Both the position numbers and the translations under genes were made by a program. This document shows, in pieces, positions 34,641 to 45,672 of a stretch of 64,000 bases of DNA. The notes beneath the pieces are model-generated. The model searched no databases, had not been told where the DNA came from, and saw nothing but the letters and a program-made list of their open reading frames with translations. How positions within the stretch are numbered: the first letter of the stretch is position 1; each line of letters begins with the position of its first letter. Where the stretch lies: positions 6,262,001-6,326,000 of the forward strand of contig JBHGNT010000002.1 of assembly GCA_043228905.1 (NCBI GenBank), in the 5' to 3' direction. The stretch is from Azolla caroliniana (taxonomy: Eukaryota > Polypodiophyta).

Positions 34641-36990
34641 GTTAATTAAATTCATTCTTGATACATGGGTTCCATTGGATACGTTGACTGAGCCAGGCAG
34701 GTTCGAAACTCGGTTGATTGCACTTGAGCCCTTCTCTAATGTCACACCATGCCTTCCACATGGATGCACTGAATTTATACTCCAATTGGCGGGAGAAACT
34801 AAGTTTGAGATCCATGTTTAGAATCCATCCCGTTTGGGGGGCCCAATTAACCCCTTTTCTTGGCCTAAAGTATGCGAAACGTAACTGCAGTAGCATTTTC
34901 CAACAATCATTTCCTAGTTGGAGTCCTTGCACCACAAATTTGGGAAGTAAGGCTTTTGATTGTGAGAGGGGATCAACCAAACCCAATCCCCCTCTCGACT
35001 TAGGTGTTGTGAGTATAGGCCATGCCACCTTGGTGCCAGTTACATGATCTTCCTTACTAGACCAAATGTAGTTGCGTACCAGTTGTTGAATCTGATGCAT
35101 ACTGTCCTTGGAGATTGTCCAACATGATAGATTGTACCATGTTGTTGCGAGTAGTACCTGGTTTCCCACTATGATGCGACCCGCTAGCGATAGTTTCTTC
35201 GAACTCCAATGTATCAACTTTTGTCAAATGGAATGGATAACAGGTGCAATCATAGTCTCCGGCGGTATGTTGAAACCAATTTGGAACCCCAAATATTTGG
35301 TGCTCGCTCCTTGATTGATCCATTTGAAAGCAGGATGTGGGTGCCACGCAGGATGTGTTTCATGAGAAAGCCATATTGCACAGGATTTGTGCCAATTGAT
35401 CATGGCATTGAATCTCTTGCAAAATACGGCTAACCCACTTTCAAGCTTTTGTAGGTTTTCCAAGTCCCCTTGCAGGTAGACCGTTGTGTCATCCACAAAT
35501 TCTATATCCAGGATGCTTTGATGAGAATGAGGCACCAGAAGACCATGTAGGTTGAGATGCCGCGAGTTGAGAAAGCAAGAGAGTGCTTCGGCGTATAATA
35601 GAAATAAGGATAGAGCTAGTGGGCATCCCTGTCGTACAGATCGGGATATTCGGAAAAAGGGGCCCCTTTCACTTGCCAGTGAAATGCAACTATTGTCGTT
35701 CCTATAAAGTCCTGCAATGCCTTTGATCCATGTCTCTTGAAAGCCAAGTTTCCCCATCACACTTTCAAGAAAGTTTCAGCAAACCATGTCATATGCTTTC
35801 TCAAAATCTAGTAGCACCACCGCTACCTTGTTGTTGGTACGCTTGGCAAGGGCTACTGCTTCCCAAAATGAGAAGAGGTTGTCTAGGATGCTCTGATTTC
35901 TAACGAAACCTGTCTGGGATGGATGAATGAGTTGAGGGAGAAGAGGTGTTAACCGGCTTGGCACGATTTTTGCGAGCAACTTATAGACAGTATTGAGAAG
36001 AGTTATGGGCCGCCACTTGCTAATGTCGTTGGCACTACCACCACTTTTAGGAATGAGATGTATCATCCCTTGTCCAAATTCCTCCGGTATGTTTCTAGAC
36101 GTGATGATCTCCTCATATGTCTGGAGGAGGTCTTCTTTAATAGTGTCCCAAAGGCATGTGAAAAAGTGAGGGGTGAGGCCGTCGATTCTGGAGCAACTAT
36201 CTACATCCAAATCAGAGAGGGCCTCCCATATCTCGATGGTTGATAGGGGACGCACGAGCCATGTATTCATTTCCGTCGTGACTTTCTTGGGTATGCTTTG
36301 GAGGATAATATCTTCTCTTATGTCTTCCCCTGTGGCCATAGTATCTTCAGTAAATAGGTGCTTATAGTAACCTGTGGCAATATTCCTCATTTCATCACCA
36401 TCCTCAGTGGTTATTCCATCCGCTCGGTTGAGGCCACACATCATTATTCTAGCGTGCCTCGGGCCTTTGGAGCAGAAGAATTCCTTCGTGGTTTTGTCCC
36501 TTACTCTAATCCATTGCACCATGCTTCCATGAAACTCCATGTTGTATATTTCCTTTTCCGCCATGCTGAGTTCATGTTTGGCCATGGCAACTTGTCCTAC
36601 AATCCAACTACATGACGGATATCTCTGTTGGAGTCGTTGTAAGGCTATTATTCCCCGTTTTGTTCTCTGTCGCTTTTCTTGAGCATCCTTGCTTCTGGTC
36701 TTGACAAACTCATGTAGGAGAGTTGAAGCTCTTGTTAATTTAGCTAGAAGTTTGTCAAATACTGATGAGACATTGACAGGTAATGACCATTGGTTGGAGA
36801 GTTGTTCCTTCACCTTTATAACTGTGTAGATAGTGTGCATGATGTGAGGCTGGAATGGGCCCCATTTTTGGTGCAATTGGAAATGACCAACTACCGGGTA
36901 ATGGTCAGAGAAAGTCATGCCTGGAGTTATGCGACACCACCCTCCCTTCGCTTCTAGAGCCTCTCCCACATAAATGCAGTCACTGCGGGA
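34640..36990 (-). pseudogene. LINE reverse transcriptase
   Basis: 36969-35776 runs from the end of the endonuclease (FSDHYPVVGHF) to RT motifs (LIPKSGGSANDISKWRPITL, HPSQTGFVRNQSILDNLF, LLDFEKAYD). A Trp-to-stop change at about 35775 is not present in the second copy. 35760-35224 has VRQGCPLALSLFLLYAEAL, catalytic FVDDT (FADD in the other copy) and KYLGFQIG. 35217-34642 holds the thumb-like region (WSSKKLSLAGRI). Confidence 0.85.
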
Positions 36991-37613
36991 AAGAGTGGGT
37001 TCACTATTCCGCCCGTCTCATCGGGAGAATAAGAGAGAGTCCCTTTTTCATTGGAAGTTGTCAGAATGCCAAATGTCTCGCAGGTTAAGGTGTACACATT
37101 GCTTCTCCCATTGTTTACGTTCTCTTCCTTGTAGAACTATGGGGTTGTTGTTGGAGCTATCATGAATGGATTCAATCATATTAAAATCCCCTCCAATACT
37201 TGTAGGCGGATGCGTTCCCAGAATGTTGCCCTTTCTGTTCTGCTATTTGGAGCATAAACATTCATGAAATTCCAGCGTTGCCCTTGGATGGCCAACGTAT
37301 AAAAATGTGCCCTACCAGGTATAAGTGATTCCTGGTGTATGAGGCCTTGGGCTAGATGTTCCCGAATTAGAGTGCAAATACCACCATGATTTCCGTCCTC
37401 CCCTATTGTTGGCTCCCAAATTGTTCACCATGATCTTGATAAAAGATCTCCGACTTCCTTTAAAGGAGTACTATCAAGGTGATGTTCCTGCAACATGATG
37501 ATGTCAGCATCACCCCCTAATATATATTCCTCAAGATCTCTTCTCAGTTTCCATCCATTTTGTTGGTCCAGTCGACTCCTGAGCCCTTGCACATTCCATG
37601 TTACAATCTTCAT
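36990..37613 (-). pseudogene. LINE endonuclease
   Basis: Starts MKIVTWNVQGLRSR at 37613, two bases after the ORF1 stop, and includes IIMLQEHHLDS. It has a frameshift before the MNVYAPNSR-like segment and lacks 22 bp near 37193 that the second copy retains. Confidence 0.8.
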
Positions 37614-37615
37614 AA

Positions 37616-38707
37616 TCATATAATGGAGTGGGAGATTTGTGCCTGATGCTTTGCACAACATGTTGTGAGTGGGGAGCACTCACCATTTAGACAACCCGTC
37701 ATTTCCATTGATGGAATGATGGTCCACATCCATGAGTGGAATTTGTGGGCTATCCTATGAGCTTCAATCGCCCCTTCATGCTTCTCATAGAAATAGAAAA
37801 GGCTTGGAGTTAGTTTGGTGTCTATGATAGTCCGTAGGTGGATGTGGCGGAGATGAGGTTCCTCTTCATCCATGGTGCACAAGAATTCAGTGTTATGCCA
37901 ATGTTGCTTTAGTTTGTTCATGAGGTCTTCATCACTTATTTTTGCTACAAAGCATGCTGCTTGGCTACATAGCGTATCTTTAATCTTGGATTTCGACCAA
38001 TCTTCATGTGTCGGAACCAAGAGTGGAAAGGAGATTGAGGTCGTCGGAACTCTGTTATTGTATACTTCCGATACATGTACCCTTATTTTTTGCACTATCT
38101 TGTGCCCAATACCTAGCCATTTCAAGGCGTTTTGCAGGTGTGGTTCAAGGTCTTGGCTAGAGGAATCACACTCATTTGTGCCCAGGAAGACTATGATATG
38201 AGGCATGACATTCAAACTTCTACCTTGGTTTGTTGCTTCTGCATTGGGTGCCATTCCACTCAAGCTCCGTATTAAGGTCTTAACATGACTTATCCTCCTT
38301 CGCTTCCCTGTTTTGTAAGCTTTAACGAGAACTTTCTCTTGTGTGCTTGGTATCACCTTAGGCCATTCCTGGGGACTTAAGAAAGAACTACGGGAATTAT
38401 CGTCCGTGGGGAGGAGCTCTTGTAGTAGATCAAATCGATTGGGGCTCATTGGCGATGGAGGATTTTGTGCCTGTGGAGTTTTCCGAAGGACATGGGTTTT
38501 TCCCACCACTCGCCATTCCATCACAGCCTTATCGGGTCGTGGTGGGGGAGGCTTCTGATGTCCTATGTTGTCCTGACCTTCCAGAGTCTCCTTCATAGGA
38601 TCTTTAATATGTCTTGTAGGGCAATGCTTTTTTAAATGACCAAGTTTTTTGCATGCAAAACATTGCTCCGGTGCGCCAATCACTTCTATGCGTTGAATGT
38701 GTGTATT
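37616..38707 (-). pseudogene. LINE ORF1 (gag-like), 3' part
   Basis: An open frame of 355 codons with CFACKKLGHLKKHC (CCHC) near its start and a long C-terminal region containing IVFLGTNECDSSSQDLEPH and FLCTMDEEEPHLRHIHLR. Its real start lies upstream and was removed by Copia-F at 38708. The TGA stop (37618-37616) is two bases from the ORF2 ATG. Confidence 0.78.
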
Positions 38708-39139
38708 TGTTGAGAGACAAACTCAACATCGGCCGGATCGGTTGAGCAAGCCGAGGACTGGATTGGTTGGGACCAATCGGTTAGGCCGGACCGGTACGCA
38801 AACCGGTGCGTAGGAAGGCCGTATCGGTGCGTAAACCGAAAGGCCGTTAGAGAGATATTCCTCGTAAGGAAAAGTTTTGGGAGTAAGAGTCGAAGCTCAT
38901 TTATGAGCAGTCAAGTACTGTCAGTACTTGTGCCAGCCCGATTGTTAGGGCTTGTATAAAACTGCTCACTGAGCACATCCTATGTACAGATAGAGTATTA
39001 TTTTTTGAATTAAGTTAGGTATTTACTCTCTGTCTCTCTCTGTCTCTCCTGTGCGTACTGTGCAAACCTAAGCTTTCCATTAAACGTGCGTTTTCTGTTG
39101 TTCAGTTTTCTATATTGCTTCCGCACGCAATTCTTTTCA
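38708..39139 (+). repeat. Copia-F 5' LTR
   Basis: 432 bp, TGTTGAGAG...TTCTTTTCA. It contains inverted ACCGGT(A/G)CG-type words at about 38790-38830, TATAAA at 38955-38960 and a CT-rich leader (39028-39050). Confidence 0.88.
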
Positions 39140-39153
39140 TGGTATCAGAGCGC
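39140..39153 (+). promoter_or_regulatory. Copia-F primer-binding site
   Basis: TGGTATCAGAGCGC is an exact initiator-tRNA-Met site directly after the LTR. Confidence 0.9.
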
Positions 39154-39221
39154 GAGGGTTGAGAACCTCTGCAGCCGAGTTTGCTTGAAAGAAAAACCAA
39201 CGAAGAAGAACAAGAAAACTG

Positions 39222-39892
39222 ATGGACAGAGGAATGGCTAGCTCGCTTCCAACGGAGAAGCTCGATAGAAACAACTACGCATCTTGGTCTTACAAGATGC
39301 ACCAGTACCTGCTCAGACACGGTTACTGGACCTATGTCGATGATGCAAATGACACAACACCCGATTCGACACACAAAGACTTCCCCCCGTGGGAACAATC
39401 AATGAGCAAAGTGTTGTAGTGCTTTGTGTCTTGTGTGGGTGAATAGCTATTAAGCTACGTTCGGGATGCAAAAATGCCGAAGGGTGTGTGGGAAAATCTG
39501 AAGAAGATTTTCACCACGAGCACCACAGCTAGGAAGCTTCAGCTCCGACAAGAGTTGAGCAACCTACGACAACGCGATTTGTCGGTGGCTGAATATACCT
39601 CGAGGATTAAGGACATATGCAACCCCTTAGCTTCCATCGATGTGAACATCGAGGAAAGCGAGATGGTCCAGGTCTGTCTCGGGGGTTTGGTGTCGAAGTT
39701 CGGGGCGTTCCGAACTGATGTGTCAATTCAACGGTTATCTACAACATATGGGAATTCAGCACGAATTCAATTGTAGATACATGCCGGAGCAAAACGGCAT
39801 GGCCGAGAGGAAAATTTGGTCGGTTGTGGAAGCGGCACGGGCAATGTTGGAAGAGAAGAGCTTGCCCAAGTTCTACTGGGCTGAGGCAGTAA
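39222..39892 (+). pseudogene. Copia-F gag joined to an integrase piece
   Basis: The gag frame opens MDRGMASSLPTEKLDRNNYA with a stop at 39417. It continues in 39474-39720 (GVWENLKKIFTTSTTARKLQ, EESEMVQVCLGGL). From 39747 it jumps to the integrase core end (GIQHEFNCRYMPEQNGMAER, LPKFYWAEAV). About 1 kb of gag end, protease and integrase start is deleted. Confidence 0.82.
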
Positions 39893-40480
39893 GTCAATGT
39901 GGTCAGTCGATTCAACAACAAGCCGAAGGAGACTCATTGGAAATTTGCACTACGTGTATTAAAGTACATTGTGGGTACTGTAAATTACAGACTCTTCTAC
40001 AAGCCAACAATTGATGAACTTAGTGGGTATTGCAACTCTGGTTGGGCTGGAGATAGTGATTCCAAAAAATCAATTTATGGATATTGTTTTTCAATAGGCT
40101 CTGGAGTTATTTCATGTAGTAAAAAACAACCAACATTGGCAGTGTCTTCAATAGAGGTGGAATACAAAACGGAATGCATGGCGGAATGCGAGGTAGTTTG
40201 GCTAAGAAGAATCCTTATGGATGTGGCGGTTCCAATAAGGACAACAACGGTATTGAGGTGTGACAGTCAAAGTTGCATGGCCATTGCCAAGAACCTCGTA
40301 TTTCATGCACGTACTAAACACATAGAGATTCAGTATCAATATGTGCGGGAGCTAATAAATGATGAGATTGTGGTACTCAAGTATTGTCCGACATCAGAAA
40401 AGGTTGCAAATATCTTCACAAAGGCGCTTGGAGTAGAACAACTACAACAACACCTTTGGCGACTAGGACTTGGCTGAATT
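39893..40480 (+). pseudogene. Copia-A RNase H, second copy
   Basis: Same protein as 22760-23296, with about 5% change and a short insertion (after VEYK). It reads further, to LQQHLWRLGLG, before the stop. Joined upstream to Copia-F integrase. Confidence 0.85.
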
Positions 40481-40516
40481 CCAAGTGAACTCAATGGGTT
40501 GACCATTGAGGGGGCG

Positions 40517-41156
40517 TGTTAGATATAATCAATGATCAGCCCCAAGTTGTAAATCTATCCCCATGTGTGCTCTTAGGGTGCACATTTTATGATAGTGCCC
40601 CAAATGAGGAGCATCTAGTGTGCAACTCAACCATATGGGTCGATAAGGTTTCAATCTAGGAAACCGTAGATGCGTAGCATACAATATATTTAGGAAAGAG
40701 CGAAGTAGGCTAATAGAATTGGCTAATCAAGTCGACTAGAATATTTTGTGGGCAAGTTACAATGTACTTAGTCTTGAAGTACGTGCTATTAACTTCAAGA
40801 TAAGTACTATCTAGCACTAGCCTGTATCTAGGGAGTTGGGTTGAATATTAAATCACAAGTCAGTTGATTGAAAAGGAATATCTCCACTACTATCAATTGA
40901 CTTGCACATTTAATGTTATACTCAGACCAAAGATAGAATATAATCCACTTTGGTACACAGTGGTTGGATTGATCATCAGTCCCCACTAATTTTGTAGTGA
41001 GTTTGTCCAGATCCCATCTACACTCTAAGGTGTGAGTGATGGGTGAACTACCATTGTGAGCTACTCTCATATGTAATAGAAGTTTTGTTTTCATATATCC
41101 ATCACAATGGTTATAACTCTATATACCTATCTGATCAATTCTCAATATTTCTAACA
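40517..41156 (+). repeat. Copia-A 3' LTR, second copy
   Basis: 640 bp, TGTTAGA...TCTAACA, preceded by GAGGGGGCG and followed by TTTTGCTCACACC as at 24012. Confidence 0.88.
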
Positions 41157-41220
41157 TTTTGCTCACACCAAATGCCCATAGGAGATAAAAAAGGATACTA
41201 CCAGCCACTACCGGTTGTCA

Positions 41221-41455
41221 TGTGTGCAAATGAGGAGTAGAGATCAAGAAGATTGAAATAATAGAAGACAAAAAAACTAAGGTACAGAGACAAAAGATTT
41301 TAACTTGGAAAACCCAGAAAGGGTAAAAACCACGGGAGTCCACAAACTCCAAGAAAACACTATATGAGAAAGGTATACAACAAGAAGCTACAAGGACCTT
41401 GAGTTCTTCTTTGTCAAACTGACAGATATGGAGAATTTACACACACACACACACA

Positions 41456-41504
<49 letters not shown>

Positions 41505-42647
41505 GTTAAAGAGGCCACAACCAACTATAACTTTTCACAATAACACTTACACACAAAATGATTTGCCCTAGTTGTATTTATACTAATACAACTTTAGGGC
41601 TATTTACAAATCTGGCCTAGACATAATAATTGAATAATGGCAAGACTTCATCCATATGTGTTTTTGCCATGAGTGTCAGCCCTCATTATTATAAATTTGG
41701 ATACAATTTATGTAGTTTAGACAAATGTATAGTCTTTACAGTAATTACAAATATGTCCCTTTTCGGATCCTTGTCCGGATCCGGTGTCGCTTCTTCATTG
41801 GATCCAACTAATCCGGCTCCTCCTTTCCATCCGGAGGGACCTGTTTCCCAACAAATTCCCCCTTCACTCCGGCATGGGATGCTTCGCCAATCCGACCTGT
41901 CTTTGGCAGATGTCCAACTTCTTTGCCCACAACACCTTTGTCAGCAAGTCCGATCTGTTTTTTGCTGTGTGAATCTTCACTAGAGAAAACTCATTTTCTT
42001 CTAGCCTTTCCTGAAGCCAATGGTATCTCCTCTGTATGTGCTTGGTCCTCGAGTGGTAGGCAACATTCTTCACAAGGTGGATGGCACTTTAGTTGTCACA
42101 GTAGAGTCGGAATTCTGCTTGCCGAATTCCCAGCTTTCCAATTATTTCCTTACCGGCTTCCATTGTAGCCATATACTCTGCTTTCGTGGTTGACAACAAC
42201 ATGGCCTTTTGTAGCCTCAACGACCATGAGACGACTCCCCGTTCATAAGTCATAACATATCCGAACGTGGACCAGCTAGTATCCACATCAGGCGACATGT
42301 TTGAATCAATAAAGACTTCTAATAAGGAGTTACTTGAGCCGAATCGGAGGCACACGCTTGAGGTGCCTCTTAGGTACCAGAGTATCCACTTGACTACAAC
42401 CTAATGCCGTCTGCCCGGATTGCTCATGAATCGGGTGACGAGACCGATCGCGTATCCAATGTCCGGCCTAGTGCATACTATCGCGTACATCAAGCTTCCG
42501 ACAATTGAGGCATAGGGGAGCTTGATCATCTCAACCTTCTCCGTCTTCATCTACGAACATTGTCTCCTGGATAGCTTATTGTTGGTTGGCAATGTTGAGT
42601 CGACCGACTTCGCACATTCCATGCTAAACCTCTAGAGCACCTTATCT
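41221..42647 (-). mobile_element. Copia-C second copy
   Basis: LTR about 41221-41853, RNase H pieces 41864-42530 with extra stops (41864-42073 and 42089-42355 are separate frames). The captured SDR intron segment is at 41620-41747 and the TATA inverted repeat at 41570-41593. An AC/CT microsatellite (41438-41503) is longer than in copy 1. Confidence 0.83.
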
Positions 42648-43161
42648 TTTCATCTTCTTGAATCCTGTTACAATGCACATCTCTTTCTTGCTATCTACCT
42701 GTGTTGTTTCGGAGATTCACCGACATGCCCTCAATCTTATTTTGCAATATTAACTTCCATATTCAACATGAATCCTAATCACACAAAACATTCTTTAGCT
42801 TCCTTAGAGTCTATTTCCCTCAGATATTCCACTACAATTTTTCCCAAACAAAACAATATCAACAAATGACATCCTCTAACAACAATTTTCAAATAGAGGA
42901 TATCCTTTTGTTTCGTAGAGCCCTCCTCTCGACTTGATTCATAAGGTCCTCTCTTGCTAAAACCAAGTACAACATTTGTCCCATACCCATAGGCATAACT
43001 ACTATGTCTACCATCCATTTAAAATGCACTGCCATCATATAAGTTGTATGGAGTTCAGCCCTTGTCGCACATTTAAACGTAGCTAAAATGTTTCACAAGT
43101 CTCCACAAATCACAAAGCATTTTCATACATTCTTAGCCATCCGTATTTTGCTTTAATTTTT
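42648..43161. other. Unassigned segment before Copia-E
   Basis: It has no match elsewhere in the window that I can see. A minus frame (43018-42779) reads MDGRHSSYAYGYGTNVVLGF, not recognised. It may be retroelement debris. Confidence 0.35.
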
Positions 43162-43809
43162 GCTACGGAGAGCCGGCTGGTGCAGACCCGGTGAGAACCG
43201 GATGACGAGCACCCAGCTATGGAGAGCCGGATGGTGCAGACCCGATGAGAACCAGATGAGGAGTACCTGGAAATGGAAGACCCGGTGAGAACCGGATGAC
43301 GAGTACCCGGCAAGCACCGGATGATGCAAGCCCGGTGAGGAGTGCTCACCGGATGAAGAGACATATTCGTGAATATGTTTCTGAGAGTCCATCGTGGCTA
43401 TATTTGTAAATAGCCGAAAAAGTCATATTAGTATAAATATGACTTAGGGCAAACTTTTTTGGTGTGTTTTTAATTGTTGTTTGCGCAAGATCAGAGCGCG
43501 TAACTGTGTACAGAGTGTGAGAGAGGAAGAGGTTGTTGCCTCTGTTGTTACCGCCGCCTGTGGCGAAGATTAAAAAAAAAGCTCGAGGTTGTTGCCTCGG
43601 TGCTTTACTGTTGTACACTGTAACATAGTGATAGTTTGGAGCCTGTGGGCTGCCGTGGTTTTTCCCTAGTTTGGGTTTTCCACGTAAACATCCTGTGTAC
43701 TCTTCTCTTCACTGTGTCGTGCATTCATTCTCGTTTTCTTTTTCTGTGTATGATTCTAAGCTCGATTGTGGCCGAGCGTTGCGCATACTGAGCGTGCAGT
43801 TCTTCACAA
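43162..43809 (+). repeat. Copia-E 5' LTR (start missing)
   Basis: Contains CCGG-rich minisatellite units (43162-43355), palindromes, TATA inverted repeat (43421-43444), and ends CTTCACA before the primer site. Confidence 0.85.
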
Positions 43810-43839
43810 AGTGGTATCAGAGCGAAACAACACAAAAAA

Positions 43840-44867
43840 TGGACGACTCGTTGGGAGGCATGTTCAAGCTCACCGGCTCCAACTATTCGGTTTGGAAGTC
43901 GAAGATGAGGGACATGCTCGTGGTTAAAGATCTTTGGTTGCCGGTTCAGTTCAAGGACAAGAGTCCAGACAAAATCGACGCCACGATATGGGAGGTGATG
44001 CACATGAAGACAACGGCGTACATACGGTGCTTCATCTACATGAGCCTATACAACAACTTCAATGAAGAGAGTAAGGCTCATGAGCTCTGGGAGAAGATCG
44101 GCATTATGTTTCAAAACAAAAATGTTGTTAACCAGGTTTCGGTATTCCGGAAGCTAGTAAGACTCCGGTACCAAGATGGCTCCAGCATGGCGGAGCACAT
44201 GAATGCCTTTCAGGGGCTGATACACCAGGCAACGTCATTGGAAGTACCTCTCGCCGACGAGGTACTAGCGCTACTCCTGCTCGGTTCCCTCCCGGATAGC
44301 TGGGAGACGTTGGTTGTCACTTTGGGCAACGCCGGGCCGGAAGGAAAACGGTTATCCCTAGCAATAGTGAAGTCGAGCTTGCTAGATGAGGAGGCGCGTC
44401 AGAAAGATAAGGATACGAGCTCCGACTCCAAAGCGCTCCTTACCGAATCGGAAGGCGGAAGACATAGAAACCGTAGTCCCCAGAACCGGCAAAAGTCGGG
44501 GACACGATCAAAGTCAAGGGGGAGGCCTACTTGCTTCTATTGCGGCAAGCCGAGACACTTCCAGAAGAATTGTTGGCATTTCCGGAAAGACAAGGAAACC
44601 GACGGTACCGATTCGAAGCGGACACCGGACCGGAACGGTAAAGACCGGAGGGGAACGGACCGGAAGGGAATGACGGCAATCGCGGCAAGTGAAGAAGAGT
44701 TGATGCTCATCACCAAGGAGAGTGAGATAAACCTTGCCGGCGACGAGATGACCTGGGTGGTCGACTCCGGAGCGTCGTTCCACCTTAGCCCGGACCATCC
44801 TGCTCAGTCGGTGACCACGGCTGTGTCCGAATGGGGAATGAAGGTACATGCCGAATTGTTGGCATAG
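43840..44867 (+). pseudogene. Copia-E gag and protease start
   Basis: Starts MDDSLGGMFKLTGSNYSVWK at 43840. It carries a UBN2-type gag core, CCHC knuckle CFYCGKPRHFQKNC (about 44531) and protease WVVDSGASFHLSP (about 44755). A frameshift after SPDH at about 44795 ends the frame at 44867. Translation from 43671 would start within the LTR and is not the gag start. Confidence 0.85.
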
Positions 44868-45672
44868 GAGACGTGTGGCTAACAACGCCAACCGGATGCA
44901 AGCTGCTGCTGAAGGATGTTTGACACGTTTCGGAGGTTCGTCTGAACCTGATATCAGCTAGTCGGCTAGATGATGAAGGCTACATGGGTAGCATCCGGAA
45001 CGGTGTTATGAAGTTCAGGAAAGGGAGCCTAATTGTGGCTCGGGCCCGGAAGGTAAACACGATGTACCTGATGAATGCCCGGTTATGTCCGGAGGAAGTG
45101 AACGTGGCATTCGACACTGTCGGTGAGCTGTGGCACAAAAGGCCGTGTCACATGAGCGAGAAGGGGATGAATAGGCTTGCAGATGACAACCTCATTCTAG
45201 TGAAGAACGTGCACTTGGAGAAGTGCACTGATTGTCTGGCCGGTAAGCAAAACCGGACCTCCTTCTGACCAAGGCCATCGATGAGACGTAATGCACCACT
45301 GGAGTTGGTGCATACTAATGTGTGCCAAGTTGACACGAAGTCACATGCAAGATCGCAGTACTTCGTGACGTTCATAGATGACCACAACCAGAAGCTGTGG
45401 GCCACACCGTTGAAGACGAATGATCAGGTGTTATCCGTCTTCAAAGAGCTCCACGCGAGAGTGGAAAGAGAAACCGGCCGGAAGCTGAAGGCGGTTCAAG
45501 TAGATAACGGAGGTGAATACCGGGGGCAGTTCGAGGAGTACTGTCGCTCGAAGGGAATCCGGCTCAAAGACGTCGGAACTAAACAGGCTGGCCGAGAGGA
45601 TGAACCGGACCATAATGGAGAGGGTTCAGAGTATGCTGACACATGCAAAACTATCCAAGAAGTTTTGGGCTG
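44868..45672 (+). pseudogene. Copia-E protease end and integrase
   Basis: Pieces: 44984-45268 with LWHKRPCHMSEKGMNRL and CTDCLAGKQNRTSF, stop, then 45281-45673 with VHTNVCQV (first catalytic Asp changed to Asn), FIDDHNQKLW and VQVDNGGEYRGQF. A frameshift at about 45575 carries the core end into the next frame. Confidence 0.83.

Larger units (their letters stand above)
32870..38707 (-). mobile_element. LINE (plant L1-type), 5'-truncated by Copia-F
   Basis: Minus-strand order: zinc-knuckle ORF1, endonuclease, reverse transcriptase, zinc-finger RVT region, C-terminal tail. A solo LTR splits it at 33317-33771. The ORF1 5' part is cut by the Copia-F LTR at 38708. ORF2 carries stops and an internal 22-bp deletion relative to the copy at 54331-63802. 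No clear poly-A tail is visible. Inactive. Confidence 0.88.
38708..39892 (+). mobile_element. Copia-F 5' part, internally deleted
   Basis: Comprises 5' LTR (38708-39139), primer site, gag, and a short integrase piece, then fuses to Copia-A RNase H at about 39893. It inserted into the LINE before the 22-kb duplication, since the same insertion is seen at 63803. Confidence 0.85.
39893..42647. repeat. Older segmental duplication, copy 2
   Basis: Direct copy of 22760-25485. The left junction lies in Copia-F integrase and the right junction is after TTATCT. See the copy 1 entry. Confidence 0.85.

Noticed and set aside
39718-40014. A natural fusion protein of integrase and RNase H
   Set aside because: The joined pieces come from two copia families at a duplication edge, and the continuing frame is short. 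It is better explained as a rearrangement junction.
42779-43018. Possible small gene (MDGRHSSYAYGYGTNVVLGF...)
   Set aside because: No recognised domain, no promoter or splice context, and flanked by retroelement debris. Kept only as an unassigned segment.
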